A stretch of 45,859 nt of DNA, from assembly GCA_902528515.1 (NCBI GenBank), contig CABZTD010000015.1, positions 1 to 45,859 of the forward strand, read 5' to 3'. Origin of the DNA: K189A clade bacterium (lineage in GTDB: Bacteria > Pseudomonadota > Gammaproteobacteria > Pseudomonadales > Azotimanducaceae). The notes under the pieces were generated by a model. The model did no database searches. It was not told the DNA's origin and saw only the letters and a list, made by a program, of their open reading frames with translations. Positions 26,946 through 36,353 of this stretch are shown here, piece by piece. The stretch's first letter is position 1; each line of letters opens with the position of its first letter. A program made the position numbers and the translations under genes.

Positions 26946-27079
26946 TGTAAGCACCCAAATATATGCTATCTTTTTTTAGCGTTGGCATAGTTCTACTGCA
27001 AGTTACATGCCCATAGACACGACGCACAGGCCAATAAATCGCGATCAAATAATTGCATCAAACTGCCCAGGAAGCCTTT
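26946..27079. promoter_or_regulatory. Divergent promoter region of the importer genes
   Basis: This 134-base gap separates the binding-protein genes (minus) from the ATPase/permease operon (plus) and must hold both promoters. It is A+T-rich around 26955-26985. Two copies of ATCAAA, 13 bases apart from start to start (27046-27063 region), precede the ATPase gene and could be regulator half-sites. AGGAAG about seven bases before ATG 27080 is the ribosome-binding site. Confidence 0.4.
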
Positions 27080-28126
27080 ATGTCTCAGGTATTCGACGGT
27101 ATCAGTCTTAGAGACGTTGCTGTGGAACTCGATGGCAATGCCATCGTACAAGGCATTAATTTGGAATTTGCACCAGGATCGTTCACGTCGCTGCTGGGGC
27201 CGTCGGGCTGCGGAAAGACAACGCTTCTCAGAGTGCTAGCCGGACTGCAGCAACCTTCAACAGGCACTGTCTATAGCGGTGATGAGAACATTACCGAAAA
27301 TACGCCTGCCCAGCGCGATTGCGGCATGGTATTCCAAACACTTGCCTTATTTCCTCACCTGAACGTGATAGATAACGTAATGTTCCCGCTGCGACGCTTA
27401 AAGCTGCCTACGACATCCATGCGAGAACGTGCTCTCGATTTGCTGCGCATGATGCACATTGAGGATGTGGCAGTTCAGCCGATCGATAAGATTTCTGGCG
27501 GGCAGGCGCAACGAGTCGCGATTGCCAGGGCTCTGGCTCAGGGCCCGCATTTGTTGTTACTAGACGAGCCATTTTCCGCGCTTGATGCCGAACTGAGAGA
27601 CGAGTTGCGTACTGAAATACGCGTGATTCAAAAAAAACTAGGCATCAGTGTTGTCATGGTAACTCACGATCAGGAAGAGGCATTTACAGTAAGCGATAAA
27701 GTGGTAGTCATGAATGCTGGTTGCATAGAGCAGGTAGGATCGCCTTCCACCTTGGTTTTGTCACCGGAAACGCAATTTGTCGCGAAGTTTGTGGGGCGGC
27801 GCAATGAAATAAACTGCTATCTCAACGATGGCTGCCTGTATCAGTCACAAACTAGCAAACTTGTTGCTAGCGATGTGACGCCTACCACGGTCAGCGAGTC
27901 GAATAAATACAAGGTGTATTTTGCTCCAGATGCTGTTGTGGGTTCTGGCGAGATAGAAGCCAATGTACTCTTTCATCGAGACGCCGGCGGTTTCCCGCAA
28001 ATATGCGCCCGGTGTTGCGGAGCAACTATCTGGCTAAAAAACCTTTGGCCAGACTCCCCAGAGACAATCCAGTTTGGCCTAGACATGACCAAGGTGTTCG
28101 TTTTTTCGGACAAGCAATGTGAATAA
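27080..28126 (+). CDS. ABC transporter ATP-binding protein, PotA-like
   Basis: 348 residues from ATG 27080, which has AGGAAG upstream; a longer frame starts at 27053 without one. All nucleotide-binding motifs are intact: Walker A GPSGCGKT (40-47), Q-loop Gln86 (MVFQTLALFPHL), signature ISGGQAQRVAIARAL (138 on), Walker B LLLLDEPFSALD (158 on) and switch His196 (VMVTHDQEEAF). The ~110-residue C-terminal part matches the position of the TOBE regulatory domain of PotA/FbpC-type subunits. It energises the two permeases encoded next; its end overlaps the first permease start by 8 bases. Confidence 0.92.
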   Translation: MSQVFDGISLRDVAVELDGNAIVQGINLEFAPGSFTSLLGPSGCGKTTLLRVLAGLQQPSTGTVYSGDENITENTPAQRDCGMVFQTLALFPHLNVIDNVMFPLRRLKLPTTSMRERALDLLRMMHIEDVAVQPIDKISGGQAQRVAIARALAQGPHLLLLDEPFSALDAELRDELRTEIRVIQKKLGISVVMVTHDQEEAFTVSDKVVVMNAGCIEQVGSPSTLVLSPETQFVAKFVGRRNEINCYLNDGCLYQSQTSKLVASDVTPTTVSESNKYKVYFAPDAVVGSGEIEANVLFHRDAGGFPQICARCCGATIWLKNLWPDSPETIQFGLDMTKVFVFSDKQCE

Positions 28127-28970
28127 GCAGCAACTACCCATTGCAGCTCCCCATCTGTTATTGGTGCTCTATTGCATCATCGTCTCGTTCGCACCATTGC
28201 TGTTTTTGTTCACCACCTCGGTATCAACAACAGACCCTCTGACCGGCCAGGTAATTAGCTACGGTCTGAATAACTTTCAGGAGGTGTTTTATGATACTTA
28301 TTACGCCGTTCAAATCGCCTATACCGTAGGCCTCGTGTCCGCGATAACTGTCGTAACATTGAGCATGGCGGTGCCGCTGACACTTGCCATTGCCAAATTG
28401 AAGAATGTTGCGCGCAGCGCTTGGGTGGTTATGCTGCTGGCAAGCCTCGCGCTGTCTGAAGTTCTTACCGCATTCGCCTGGCAGTTGCTGCTTTCTCACA
28501 GCAGCGGAATTCCTGGCTGGCTGAGTTATTTAGGCATTATTTCCGGTGATAAATCCTGGTGGCCTAGCTTTCCAGCCATGTTCGTCGTGATGGTTTACTT
28601 CTCTCTACCAATCGCGATGATTTTGCTGCTTCCGGCAATCCGCAGGCTAGACCCATTTCTCATAGAGAGTGCCTACACCATGGGGTTTTCCAAAATAGCG
28701 GTGTTTTTTTTGATCCTGATTCCCTCGTTGCGCGGCCCCATATTTCAAACGGCAATTCTCACCTTCCTACTTAATATTGGCGGTTTTGTAATATCGCAGC
28801 AGCTGGGCAAACCCTCAGACTGGATGTTCGCGGTATTCATCGCTGACTTTATGAGAACTTTCAACGTACCCTTCGCGGTGGCTTTGTCTTTTTGTCTGCT
28901 CATCGCGGTGCTGCTGTGTCTCGCTGTTGCTAACCTGATTTTTGGCAGAAAGCCCGTTGAAACTCGCTAG
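28119..28970 (+). CDS. ABC transporter permease, PotB-like
   Basis: 283 residues starting at GTG 28119, inside the end of the ATPase gene. It has about six membrane helices. The first one (LLLVLYCIIVSFAPLLFLF) is followed by a periplasmic loop with SYGLNNFQEVFYDTYYAVQIAYTV split by the helix start. The permease EAA motif that docks to the ATPase is LIESAYTMGFSKIAVFFLILIP (in parts: IESAYTMGFSK, FFLILIPSLRG). This matches binding-protein-dependent permeases of the polyamine family. It works as a heterodimer with the next gene product in the inner membrane. Confidence 0.9.
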   Translation: MNKQQLPIAAPHLLLVLYCIIVSFAPLLFLFTTSVSTTDPLTGQVISYGLNNFQEVFYDTYYAVQIAYTVGLVSAITVVTLSMAVPLTLAIAKLKNVARSAWVVMLLASLALSEVLTAFAWQLLLSHSSGIPGWLSYLGIISGDKSWWPSFPAMFVVMVYFSLPIAMILLLPAIRRLDPFLIESAYTMGFSKIAVFFLILIPSLRGPIFQTAILTFLLNIGGFVISQQLGKPSDWMFAVFIADFMRTFNVPFAVALSFCLLIAVLLCLAVANLIFGRKPVETR

Positions 28971-29745
28971 ACTGCTATCTCTGACTGGCCTTTCCATATT
29001 TCTGTACACGCCCATTATTGTGGTACTGGGCTCGTCATTTAATGGCCCACGACAGATGGCCTTCCCGCCCCAAGACCCCTCAATAAGTTGGTATACCAAT
29101 TTTTTTTCTGATACCAGTTGGACCACCTCACTGTTTAATAGCATTGTCATTGCGGTTTTCTCCTCGACCTTTGCCACAGTTATAGCATTGGTGACAGCTC
29201 TGCTTTTGTGGCAAAAAGACAGCAAACTGCATCAGACCTTCGTTGGTGCAGTAAGTCTGCCTTTTTTGCTGCCTGGGATTGTTTTTGCAGTTTCGATCTC
29301 ATTGGTTACAGCGTCGCTGGGATTGCTCGGCTCGCTGGTCGGCATTATCTTAGGTCACACGGCGTTGTTGGTTGCGATACCCCTTGTCACCGCGCGACTT
29401 GGCTTAGCTCAAATAGAGCAAATTCAAGTCGAGGCTGCGAAGCTTATGGGCTATTCCGACCGACAGATACTGACCAAGCTCGTTATTCCCATCATTCGCC
29501 CTTACCTTGTGGCCGGTGCGCTGTTTTCGCTAATCATATCCATGAACGAATACATCGTCGCTTTCATGGTTAGCGGCTTCTCAATAGAAACATTGCCGAT
29601 AAAAATTTATAACTCACAGCGATACGGTTTCGAGCCAACGCTTTCCGTGGGCACCATGGTTTATATGATGTTTTCGCTGGTTTTGCTTTCCTATATTGCG
29701 GCCTCGGGAAAACTGTGGAGCTTGCTGGGCATTAAAGAGTCGTGA
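28942..29745 (+). CDS. ABC transporter permease, PotC-like
   Basis: 267 residues if started at TTG 28942; TTG 28957 is an alternative, and both lie within the end of the previous gene, so translation is coupled. About six membrane helices are visible, beginning with SLTGLSIFLYTPIIVVLGSS. The characteristic PSISWYTNFFSDTSW loop of PotC-type subunits follows. The ATPase-docking EAA motif is VEAAKLMGYSDRQILTKLVIP. It completes the importer: ATPase, two permeases, and two binding proteins on the other strand. Confidence 0.9.
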   Translation: MAESPLKLARLLSLTGLSIFLYTPIIVVLGSSFNGPRQMAFPPQDPSISWYTNFFSDTSWTTSLFNSIVIAVFSSTFATVIALVTALLLWQKDSKLHQTFVGAVSLPFLLPGIVFAVSISLVTASLGLLGSLVGIILGHTALLVAIPLVTARLGLAQIEQIQVEAAKLMGYSDRQILTKLVIPIIRPYLVAGALFSLIISMNEYIVAFMVSGFSIETLPIKIYNSQRYGFEPTLSVGTMVYMMFSLVLLSYIAASGKLWSLLGIKES

Positions 29746-29988
29746 AATAAAGGCACAGCAGGGCGAGACAAGAAAAGATGTTTTGCAGCAAAAAAGAAAG
29801 AACGGCAAAGAATTTCTTATAAAGATAGGACTAACCGGGCGATAACCGCACTAAATCCGCGCGCCACGCCCAGCGAATTTCAAACACTCACTCAAAATTG
29901 TTCAAGTTTTAAGCCAAGGCTGATATTTGAAATAACAAACAAATAAACCTAATGACCGAACTAGTCCTTGTAAATGGTCAGCACATCG

Positions 29989-30519
29989 TCATTCGCTGAT
30001 AATTTTTTCAGGCAGCGCATTCCACTCATCCCAAGGAATGTCCAGTCCAGGGAAAGCGGGAGCCTTAAAAGGCCAGACCTCGTCTAACCAGTCCTTCAGC
30101 GTAATCTCCAGTAGGTTTGGCTTGACGTTCGGATTCTGTACGCCGGATCGTGTCCAGAAATAGACTTGTGCGTCAAAGCCAGTTTTTGAGCAAGGGTAAA
30201 TGTAGACGCATCCAATAACTCGCGATTCGTCCAACTCAACGACGGTGTAGGTAAAGGAAGTACGCCGCTGAAATTCCTTTTGGTGCCAGGCCAGATCGAT
30301 CAAATTCTGTTCGATGGTAAGGCCTTTTGGCCATATGGTGTTGGGCCACAAATCATAAAGCTTCTCGGCGCTACTCATAACCGCATCAAAGTCTTTTATA
30401 ACGTCGTTGACAGTCAACATCCGCAATCGAAAGGCTCTAGTCTCTAGCGTGGAGGGCACTTCAAAGGTACTTGGCACTAGTTCGATCGCTGAGTTTGGTG
30501 AAATTGAAGTGAGCTTCAT
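29989..30519 (-). CDS. GNAT-family N-acetyltransferase-like protein
   Basis: 176 residues from ATG 30519 (TTG 30534 is also in frame; neither has a good ribosome-binding site). An N-terminal strand-helix unit (FRLRMLTVNDVIKDFDAVMSS) leads to a core with FTYTVVELDESRVIGCVYIYP, the pair of antiparallel strands of a GNAT fold. VYFWTRSGVQNPN then marks the next strand. The acetyl-CoA pyrophosphate loop Q/R-x-x-G-x-G/A is not clearly kept, so the protein may be a degenerate or divergent acyltransferase. It is convergent with the importer operon and separated from it by ~240 bases. Substrate unknown. Confidence 0.65.
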   Translation of the reverse strand: MKLTSISPNSAIELVPSTFEVPSTLETRAFRLRMLTVNDVIKDFDAVMSSAEKLYDLWPNTIWPKGLTIEQNLIDLAWHQKEFQRRTSFTYTVVELDESRVIGCVYIYPCSKTGFDAQVYFWTRSGVQNPNVKPNLLEITLKDWLDEVWPFKAPAFPGLDIPWDEWNALPEKIISE

Positions 30520-30954
30520 TGAAGTCGTATCCAAGCAAAAAAAGATAAAGACATCGAAATGGCGCGGTAGGCCCGATTTTAGTGATGTTTATCAAGTGAA
30601 TCACAGGCTCGTCACAAAGAAAATGCACGCTGGCCTGGAAGATTCTTGGGGGCACACAATGAAATGCGTAGAAAGAAGTCAACGGAAATAGAATGTTTTC
30701 GTTTACGCCCGCTTGCCTAATTTATAGGGCTTGGGATTTAAAGAAGCTTTTAGCGGATCTAAGGCCCGTCTGGAATTTTGACTGAATGGATGGCGAACAC
30801 CCAGTAGCGGCATGTTTTTGTTCGGTTTATGGAATGTCGCCGTCACGCGCGATGCACACTCTCCACTGCAACGCTTTCGTTTTTTCTACCCTGCTAGACG
30901 TAGATTTTTTAGGCGGATCCAGGATCTGAACGTCGCACCCGAAACTACCAGGAT
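30520..30954. other. Intergenic stretch, no gene seen
   Basis: About 435 bases. Open frames cross the acetyltransferase start on the other strand but have no start signals or protein character. No repeat or structure stands out. Confidence 0.4.
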
Positions 30955-31944
30955 TCACTCTACAAGTTTTGTTCCGGAATCTTTAGCAATCCAATAGTTG
31001 AAAAATTTCCATATTTCGTTGCTAGCATCGATGTCTTGATTCTTGCCAAATCCTATCCCTAATAAGCCTATGTAACGTGCCGGGTAATACCATTTCCCCA
31101 AGCGGGCTCCGGGCCAATCATGTCCCCCACCTTCAATTCGAAAGTACCAAAGCTCATTGTTTTTGCCGGATGAACCATACCGTTCAAAAATAACATTGCT
31201 GTCGCCGTAAAATAATGGTCGATGCGTGTTAGCTAAGGGTGTTACTGAAACTTTACCCACCTTTAATCGACCAGCCCAAAAAGCGATGGTATCTTCTTGA
31301 CTGGCATATGCCCCCCAGCCATCCTCGTTATTAATATCACCGGCGTATCGAGTGACTGGGTCTTGGGTGCCGCTAATTGCCAGGATGGGTGGTGGTGATT
31401 CAATGTCGCAGTTGTCCATGAGACTTTTCATCATCGAGCCGGCAACGGGCGCTAAAGCCCGGAACAAGTTGCCTGTTCGGCAAGCAAGCAAGTAACTCAT
31501 ATCCCCGCCGTTGGACATTCCGGTCGCAAAAATCTGATCCTGCTCTACTGGAAACCTATCCAAAATTTGTTTGACGATAGCCTCGATATAAGCGACGTCG
31601 TCGATTTTGCTGTCTGCGTGAAACTCATAACCGACATTAAAAAACGCATTGTCGCGAGTGTCTTTACTGCCTTGCGGGTAGGCCACTAAGAACCCGTGTT
31701 TCTCGGCAATTTCATTCATACCGGAATAGGCCGCAATTGCCTTAGCGTTACCTGAGTAACCGTGCATAACAAGGACTAAAGCTGGCCTTTGCATTAAGGT
31801 ATTTGGTTGATAAAGCCAGTAGGGGCGCTGAAGTTCGTCGCCTACAGCTACTTGCTCCTCGCCGAATTGGCCTCGCTCGGAGAAACACTGGGGAACCGTT
31901 ACAAATCCCAGGAACAACGCCGACAAGTAGATTAATTTTTTCAT
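30955..31944 (-). CDS. Exported PHB-depolymerase-family esterase
   Basis: 329 residues with a Sec signal peptide (MKKLIYLSALFLGFVTVPQCFS). The alpha/beta-hydrolase core shows the oxyanion strand LVLVMHGYSGNAKAI (His61-Gly62) and AYPQGSKDTRDNAFFNVG. The conserved DDVAYIEAIV precedes the nucleophile elbow GMSNGGDMSYLLAC (Ser144), and ALAPVAGSMM follows. The catalytic His is in EGGGHDWPGA. This is the LpqC/PHB depolymerase/feruloyl esterase C-like group, which cleaves ester bonds of polyhydroxyalkanoates or plant-derived esters outside the cytoplasm. There is no separate substrate-binding domain, so small soluble esters are plausible. Monocistronic. Confidence 0.88.
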   Translation of the reverse strand: MKKLIYLSALFLGFVTVPQCFSERGQFGEEQVAVGDELQRPYWLYQPNTLMQRPALVLVMHGYSGNAKAIAAYSGMNEIAEKHGFLVAYPQGSKDTRDNAFFNVGYEFHADSKIDDVAYIEAIVKQILDRFPVEQDQIFATGMSNGGDMSYLLACRTGNLFRALAPVAGSMMKSLMDNCDIESPPPILAISGTQDPVTRYAGDINNEDGWGAYASQEDTIAFWAGRLKVGKVSVTPLANTHRPLFYGDSNVIFERYGSSGKNNELWYFRIEGGGHDWPGARLGKWYYPARYIGLLGIGFGKNQDIDASNEIWKFFNYWIAKDSGTKLVE

Positions 31945-32214
31945 TCAGCCAGTCCATTCAGTCAATGTTTTTCAGCGACCCGAAACATAAACCCATGCGG
32001 TTTGTGGCTAGTATCTAAGAGCCAGAAGCACAAGCCAAGACGCAGTGACCGTGTGTATATTCTCCGAATCGAGATGGTGGCTAGCTAATGTTATTTCCTA
32101 ATAGAACCTTAAAAATCTTTGCGAAGTTTAAGGTTCAGGTGATGCTCGTTAAGGATGCAACTGACTTGCCAATAGCAACCGATAATCGGCACGCAGCAAT
32201 GAGTCCATTAGGTT

Positions 32215-33627
32215 TTATTCAGCAACGGCTCGAGTCGCCTGTTCCTCGCGCACCAAACCGAGCATCAGTCCACCGACAACGATTAGCATTACAAGAGACG
32301 CGAAACCAATTCTTTGCGACTGCGTGATGTCGGTGACGACAGCAACCAGTAACGGCGCCAGAAAAGCCGTGATTGATCCGCTAAGGCCATATAGACCAAA
32401 GAATTGTGTGGCCATCTCGGGGGGCGATATTTTTGCCATCAATGTGCGCGAGGCTGACAAGCCCGTTACGAAGAACAGAGCGAAGGCTTGGTTTGTTGCT
32501 AGGTAAGCTAGCTCCGCCAAGGTTCTAAAGTACGGGAAAGCCCACACAGGCTCATCAGAAGCGGGAATTACAAAGAAAAGTGTTTCGGGCGTGATTGAAG
32601 TTAGAACCACGAGAAGAGTGGCGCTCCCAAATATTGAGACTTTGAGAGTCCGCATGGAACCCAGCCGGTCCTCCAAACGTCCACCCAAATAAGCGCCGAT
32701 CATTGCAGACACACTTGTAGTTAAGCCAAAGATCAAAAGCGTTATGGTTTCCCAACCAAAGTTTCCGGCAGCGTAAACACCACCAAAAATTAGCACGCCC
32801 ACCATGCCGTCGTTAAACAACATTCGCGCAACTAAATACACAGCGATATTAGAGTAATGCTTGATTAATTGGCGCAGAGTAGTGGCAACCTCCCTTATCC
32901 CGGTCCGCGCAGCTTGTCGCCAAGTGATCCCTCGGCTTAGGCCATCTGGGGTGAACAGCAGCACCGGCAAAATAAAAATTACCAACCAAATACCGGAGAT
33001 AGGCCCAACGATACGATCATGTTCGTTCAGGCTATGGTCAATACCCAATAGCGGTCGCTCGGGCAGGAATGGCCAATCCTGCACACCCGGCAAAGCGAAA
33101 GCAAAAAGCACAAAGACCATCATCGAAACGGCGCCAAAGTTGCCCAGAGCGTACGCCAGACCAGAGACCTCTCCCGCTCTCTCGGCTGGTGTGATGCTTG
33201 GCAGCATGGCATTGTGGAACACTTCAGCGTATGCGAAAGCCACCATAATTATGAATATCAAACCGACGCTAGAGTAGAGGGATAGGCCTTCGCTGCCAGG
33301 CTTCACCCACCACAATAAAAATCCTCCTAAAGCGATCGTCCCGTAAGTAACTAGGATCCAGGGTTTGCGTCGGCCGACCGTGTCGGCGATAGCGCCGAGA
33401 AAGAGAATCGTCGCAGCTAGCACGAACCCTACGGATGCATTGATATAACCAATAAGCGATTGGCCGCGAACAGGATCACCAACTACAACGGCGCTGAAGT
33501 AGGGAAAAAAAATGTAGATCACTACCATGATGTAAAAAGGGTCGCGCGCTGCCTGACCGAAGGCCCAGCTGTAGTAACCTAAGGGTGATGCTGCGGGAGT
33601 TCCTGCCAAGGAAAGGATCTGATTCAT
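32215..33627 (-). CDS. MFS transporter, Atg22/UMF1-like
   Basis: 470 residues with about twelve membrane helices; the start at 33627 has GAGGA eight bases upstream. The N-terminal SPLGYYSWAFGQAARDPFY, the first long pair of helices and the loop motif GAIADTVGRRKPWI (MFS motif A) are visible. The second-half motif is GGRLEDRLGSMRTLK. The initial 'YYSWAFG...PFY' pattern is that of the Atg22-like UMF1 family, which in yeast exports amino acids from vacuoles and in bacteria has unknown substrates. It is 550 bases from the amidase gene on the same strand. Confidence 0.85.
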   Translation of the reverse strand: MNQILSLAGTPAASPLGYYSWAFGQAARDPFYIMVVIYIFFPYFSAVVVGDPVRGQSLIGYINASVGFVLAATILFLGAIADTVGRRKPWILVTYGTIALGGFLLWWVKPGSEGLSLYSSVGLIFIIMVAFAYAEVFHNAMLPSITPAERAGEVSGLAYALGNFGAVSMMVFVLFAFALPGVQDWPFLPERPLLGIDHSLNEHDRIVGPISGIWLVIFILPVLLFTPDGLSRGITWRQAARTGIREVATTLRQLIKHYSNIAVYLVARMLFNDGMVGVLIFGGVYAAGNFGWETITLLIFGLTTSVSAMIGAYLGGRLEDRLGSMRTLKVSIFGSATLLVVLTSITPETLFFVIPASDEPVWAFPYFRTLAELAYLATNQAFALFFVTGLSASRTLMAKISPPEMATQFFGLYGLSGSITAFLAPLLVAVVTDITQSQRIGFASLVMLIVVGGLMLGLVREEQATRAVAE

Positions 33628-33989
33628 AAAATGTATCCTCGTACAGAAAAAAGATTTATTTTCATCAGTAACAACCTAGCTTCCACCGTTTAGACTAATT
33701 TGGTGAGGACCTTCGATATTAAGTCGATACCAGAATAGGCATTTGTAGTGGCAGCCGCGCTATGCGATCGCTTTCCTCATCCCCCGGTCTTTTTGTCGTA
33801 CGCACAGTCATTTCGCGCTCATTCGGTAGCGCGCTGGCTGAAGTCTAAGAGCTTACTAAAAACGTGTTGCGATTGACGGCAGCGACGTATCGGCATACTT
33901 GCCGAGATAGGTTTAGGACTCAGGCCTCCCGCCAGGCAGATTTGCCGCAACTCGTCTGGCTCGGTCGCTCCGCCTAGCAATTACTGCGC
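33628..33989. other. Intergenic stretch, no gene seen
   Basis: About 360 bases between two minus-strand genes. It must carry the promoter of the MFS gene near its left end. No terminator with a T-tract or other structure is evident. Confidence 0.4.
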
Positions 33990-35435
33990 TCAAGGGTAAG
34001 CAGCTGGCGCTGAGAATCCTCCTATTTGCTCGGCAACTAGTTTTGCAAATTCAATGCATCGGTAGTCTCGAAAAGGTGCGCTGACGGCCTGCAAGCCAAT
34101 TGGCAGGCCATTTTTAGAAAGGCCTGTGGGGAAGACCGTGCTTGGCAGGTACGAATTTACAACAATGCCTGCCCACATTAGTTGTTGGAAATAAGGTTGC
34201 TGCTCGCCATCTACCATAAGATTTCGATCGTTAAAGGGTCGGTGATCGTGAGAAAAAGCCTCCGTTGCCATTTGTGGGCATACTAGAATGTCCCAATCTT
34301 TAAAAAAATCTGCCCAGGCGTGGCGAAGTTTTTCGCGTCGGCTATTTGCGCGTATCCACTCTCGATGGGATAGCACGGCCGCTCGAGCGTTCACTGCATC
34401 TCGGGACAGATCTGTCGCTTCTAGCGCAGCGACTTTAGCCTGCATTTGAGCTACGGTTTGATCATCCCACGCTGCTGTCATTACGGAATTCAGCAATGTC
34501 TGATAATTTATTGTTGCCTTCTCGAGATCGAAGTTCGGGCGGGCGGTATAAGAAACCCGCGCACCAAGACGCTCCAGCATTGCGCCAACCTGCAAAGACC
34601 TTTCTTCCACCTCCCTAGCGACCGGAGCTATAGGATCTGTAGCCCAAATCGCTACACGGAAGTCTCTCAGTTTCGTCTTTTCAGCAGCTGGTAGATTAAG
34701 CGTCCAGCCTAATGCTTCTCTATCAGCTGGGCCGGCCATTATTGAAAGCGCGAGTTTGAGATCGTCGGCACTGCGAGCTAGCGGACCGCATACTGCAAGA
34801 TCTGCTTCTGGTTGGTTGGCAACGAGCTCATGGCCCTGCATTGGGACAATGCCGAAGGTGGGTTTGTGGCCGTATACACCGCAAAAATGTGCAGGATTGC
34901 GAATGGAGCCGCCTATGTCAGAGCCCGCTTCTAATGCGGTGAAGCCTGCTGACAAGGCTGCGGCGCTTCCGCCAGAGGAGCCGCCTGGAGTTCGCGAGAC
35001 GTCCCAAGGATTACCGGTTTTCCCATAAATTGGGTTGTAGCTTTGAAAGTCGGCCAGATCCACCGGCACGTTTGTCTTACCCAGAAAATGCGCTCCCGCG
35101 TCTTTGAAGCGGCGCACGGCAAGACCATCGCTGGCAGCAACATTGTTTCGAAACGCTTCGATTCCCCAAGTCGCTGGAGTGCCTTCAATGACATAGGATT
35201 CTTTGATGCTCATTGGCACGCCGTGCAAGGGCCCCAGGGATTCTCCTCGCGCCAGAGCGGCATCCGCAGCGTCTGCTGCCGCTCTTGCTTTTTCAAAGGT
35301 ACGCACGATGACCGAATTGATTTCATTGTCGTACTTTTCGATACGTTCAATATAAAGTTCTGTGAGCTCGCGCGAACTAATTTCTTTTTTGCGAATACGC
35401 GTCGCAAGCTGGCCCGCTGACTCAAAAGCGATCAT
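33990..35435 (-). CDS. Amidase signature family enzyme
   Basis: 481 residues; the ATG at 35435 follows a strong AGGAGGAAGG. The Ser-cisSer-Lys triad is complete: Lys78 (GVPMSIKES), Ser153 (TPGGSSGGSAAALSAG) and nucleophile Ser177 (GSDIGGSIRNPAHFCG). The 24-residue spacing between the two Ser is the family standard. IDxxxVR-like start (INSVIVRTFEKA) and LGKTNVP are also typical. No signal peptide, so it is cytoplasmic. It hydrolyses C-N amide bonds; the substrate is unknown. It stands divergent to the NTF2-like gene. Confidence 0.93.
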   Translation of the reverse strand: MIAFESAGQLATRIRKKEISSRELTELYIERIEKYDNEINSVIVRTFEKARAAADAADAALARGESLGPLHGVPMSIKESYVIEGTPATWGIEAFRNNVAASDGLAVRRFKDAGAHFLGKTNVPVDLADFQSYNPIYGKTGNPWDVSRTPGGSSGGSAAALSAGFTALEAGSDIGGSIRNPAHFCGVYGHKPTFGIVPMQGHELVANQPEADLAVCGPLARSADDLKLALSIMAGPADREALGWTLNLPAAEKTKLRDFRVAIWATDPIAPVAREVEERSLQVGAMLERLGARVSYTARPNFDLEKATINYQTLLNSVMTAAWDDQTVAQMQAKVAALEATDLSRDAVNARAAVLSHREWIRANSRREKLRHAWADFFKDWDILVCPQMATEAFSHDHRPFNDRNLMVDGEQQPYFQQLMWAGIVVNSYLPSTVFPTGLSKNGLPIGLQAVSAPFRDYRCIEFAKLVAEQIGGFSAPAAYP

Positions 35436-35544
35436 CGTTCTTTCCTTCCTCCTCTTTGCCTTGAAATATATACCTTCGGAAGGGGCTGTCTACGCCAATC
35501 AATCTTCGTTATAACAAGGTAAGAATTAATAAGGGGTGATCGAG

Positions 35545-35934
35545 ATGAAGAATGCTGATGAGACTCGTATTAGAGAGACCATACAAATTTATTTTGATTC
35601 AATGTTTGAATCCAACGCTGATAAAGTCCATCAAGCTTTTCATCCCAATGGACGAATTTGCGGCGATACCCCTCAAGGGTTTTTTGAAATGACCGTAGCT
35701 GACTTTGCGTCGTTTGTTGATGCTCAACCACCTGCTTCTGACGCGGGTGAAGTCCCTTTCCTTGAAGTACTGTCGCTGAACGTACACGGCCAAACCGCTG
35801 TTGCTCGGGTGAGGGACGATTACATCGGTAATCGGTATCTTGATACGCTTTCATTCGTTAAAACTAATGAGTGTTGGTCGATCTATAACAAGCTTTTTCA
35901 CATAGAAGGTTCAGCAGGAGGCGCAGCGGATTGA
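35545..35934 (+). CDS. NTF2-like (SnoaL / putative lumazine-binding type) small protein
   Basis: 129 residues from ATG 35545, placed nine bases after AAGGGG; GTG 35536 abuts that site and is less likely. The pattern is an N-terminal helix (ETRIRETIQIYFDSMFESN), a second short helix with HQAFHPNGRICG, then strands FLEVLSLNVHGQTAVARVRD and YLDTLSFVKTNECWSIYNKLFH. This is the cone-shaped alpha+beta fold of nuclear transport factor 2-like proteins, close to the putative lumazine-binding group. Such proteins bind or isomerise small molecules. It is divergent from the amidase gene with ~110 bases between, suggesting shared control. Confidence 0.75.
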   Translation: MKNADETRIRETIQIYFDSMFESNADKVHQAFHPNGRICGDTPQGFFEMTVADFASFVDAQPPASDAGEVPFLEVLSLNVHGQTAVARVRDDYIGNRYLDTLSFVKTNECWSIYNKLFHIEGSAGGAAD

Positions 35935-36353
35935 GCTTGCTTTTTCAGACCCTGCAAAAACCGAAGTGGAGCACAAAACCCATATTTTCTGGCGTTAGAG
36001 ATAGGTGGATTTGAGTAAACTAGGCTTAACCAAGGTGTGTCTTTGCGCAACCGTACCAACCGAGGCACACATCAAATCAACGAACTCCAAAGCCCGCTCA
36101 AGATCTACCCTACAGGGCTCGTTTTTCGAAAAGAGAGCTAATGTTGCAGATAGGCAAATAAATGAAACGGCGAATCCTTCACAGGCGTTGGCATTTTTTG
36201 ACTTAGGAGACGGTGTCGGCTCGCGACTTGACACAAAAAGAAAACACTTTTGGCTTCTCTTAAATTCTCTTCGATCACTTGTCGATCGCAATTGCGAAAC
36301 GGTATCTGTGGAGGCGTCACAGCATATCGGTCGTTTGTTAAAAGGATTTAATT
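35935..36353. other. Stretch before the CoA-transferase pair, coding status unclear
   Basis: About 420 bases. Both strands are open over most of it (plus 36005 onward, minus 36381 back to 35995), but neither product resembles a family and neither start has a ribosome-binding site. It may hold a decayed gene. TAAAAGGATTT just before 36354 is the ribosome-binding site for the next gene. Confidence 0.35.
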
